DNA of 64,000 nucleotides, taken from the NCBI GenBank assembly GCA_934121905.1, contig CAKOVI010000008.1:1-64000 (forward strand), given 5' to 3'. Of this stretch, positions 63,283 through 64,000 are shown piece by piece; positions within the stretch are counted from its first letter, which is position 1; each line of letters begins with the position of its first letter. The translations under genes and the position numbers were made by a program. This DNA is from an uncultured Clostridia bacterium (GTDB lineage Bacteria; Bacillota; Clostridia; TANB77; CAG-508). A model generated the notes under the pieces. That model saw nothing but the letters and a program-made list of their open reading frames with translations. It ran no database searches and was not told where the DNA came from.

Positions 63283-64000
63283 TTAATTATATTCTACTTT
63301 TACTAAAAATAGTCCATAAGGCGGTAAAGTTTTTCCTGCATTTTCTCTTTTTCCTTCATTGATTATTTTAGTTATATCTTCTGGTTTTATTTTTCCTAGA
63401 CCTACTTCAACCAAGGTTCCAGAAATAATTCTAACCATATTATATAAAAATCCATTACCTGTAAGTTCTATACAAATTCTGTCATCTTCTCTTTTATATA
63501 CTTTTGTTTCATATATAGTTCTTACACTACTCTTACTGCTTGTTCCACTTGCTTTAAATGCTTTAAAATCATGTTCACCTTCAAAATACTTTGCAGCTAT
63601 TTGCATTTTTTCTATATTTAATTTTTGTGGAATATGGCATTCTAAATTTCTATATAGTGCTGATGAGAATTCAGAATTATTTATAACATATCTGTATGTC
63701 TTTTTTTTACAACTAAGCCTGCTATGAAATCTTTCATCAACTTCTTCTGCATCTATAATTCTAATTGTCTTTTTTAATTTTGTATTTAATGCTACTGGTA
63801 TTTTTTCTATTGGTATTTTGGAATTTGTTTTGAAGTTGGCTACCTGACCTATGGCATGCACCCCCGCATCTGTTCTTCCTGATGCATTTAAGTCAGTTAC
63901 TTCTCCTGTTACAGATTCTATTGCTTTTTGTATTGTTCCTTGAATATTTAGTTTGTCTGGTTGTTTTTGCCAGCCATTGAAATCTTTTCCATCATATTCT
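63283..64000 (-). CDS. truA: tRNA pseudouridine(38-40) synthase TruA (5' end outside window)
   Basis: About 238 residues visible, running off the right edge. It shows DFNGWQKQPDKLNIQGTIQK, the catalytic SGRTDAGVHAIGQVANF (essential Asp), KKTYRYVINN and GNGFLYNMVRIISGTLVEVG near the C-terminus. It modifies U38-40 in the anticodon stem-loop of many tRNAs. The GTG within DAGVHA is not a start; the frame continues upstream to the edge. Confidence 0.93.
   Translation of the reverse strand, partial: EYDGKDFNGWQKQPDKLNIQGTIQKAIESVTGEVTDLNASGRTDAGVHAIGQVANFKTNSKIPIEKIPVALNTKLKKTIRIIDAEEVDERFHSRLSCKKKTYRYVINNSEFSSALYRNLECHIPQKLNIEKMQIAAKYFEGEHDFKAFKASGTSSKSSVRTIYETKVYKREDDRICIELTGNGFLYNMVRIISGTLVEVGLGKIKPEDITKIINEGKRENAGKTLPPYGLFLVKVEYN

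Overview
The window is AT-rich DNA from an anaerobic, probably spore-forming member of the Clostridia (Bacillota). Evidence for this is pro-sigma-K together with a BofA-type protein, a SleB-like cell-wall hydrolase, RpsT, RuvB, LspA/RluD/RluB, MurB, TrmFO, QueH and TmcAL of Firmicutes type, strong AGGAGG ribosome-binding sites, tRNAs with encoded CCA, and arginine written mostly as AGA. I cannot name the genus. The lineage looks like the uncultured gut Clostridia.

Layout: 0.2-2.4 kb, a TPR protein, a MutS-domain-I-like gene cut by an IS30 remnant, and tRNA-Trp. 2.4-11.2 kb, a Ca2+ ATPase, a DUF4116 protein, a lytic transglycosylase, DNA polymerase I and a flavin oxidoreductase. 11.2-26.3 kb, a giant HD-domain protein, a broken aminopeptidase, membrane proteins, queH, a transglutaminase-like protein, ruvB, an Alg13/Alg14-like pair, a sortase, a two-gene TauE/SafE exporter, a WecA-rubredoxin fusion and rpiB. 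26.4-32 kb, a HAD phosphatase, yvcK and a complete diversity-generating retroelement (avd, reverse transcriptase, template repeat, and a prepilin-like target with its variable repeat). 32-46.8 kb, rpsT, bofA, a surface-polysaccharide cluster, trmFO, sigK, DUF368, dCMP deaminase, a metallopeptidase, tmcAL and a T7SS-like gene pair ending in an M15 peptidase. 47-64 kb, a five-tRNA array, a membrane glycosyltransferase, rluB-rluD-lspA, two further tRNAs, sleB, holA, a glycogen-debranching-type enzyme, a membrane YvcK paralogue, murB, NfeD/SPFH and truA.

The most striking observation is a recurrent +1 reading-frame change at CGG. Nine genes are interrupted in exactly the same way, including polA, holA and sigK. 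In each, a zero-frame CGG triplet is followed at once by the wrong frame, and skipping the C restores a full-length recognisable protein in which GGN is read as glycine. By hand count, about 95 other CGG triplets on coding strands lie in the other two phases and disturb nothing. Only two zero-frame CGG codons appear to be read in place, both in unrecognised genes that may be foreign. This points to genome-wide +1 recoding at CGG (an unassigned codon, or quadruplet decoding as Gly) rather than nine independent lesions. A systematic sequencing artefact remains the main alternative.

A second dispersed feature is a family of 29-31 bp palindromes (cores GACCCGGTC, AACCGGTT, GGGGACGGTTC) sitting between genes as singles, inverted pairs and composite triplets, like REP/BIME elements. 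One of them supplies the stop codon of a polysaccharide gene.
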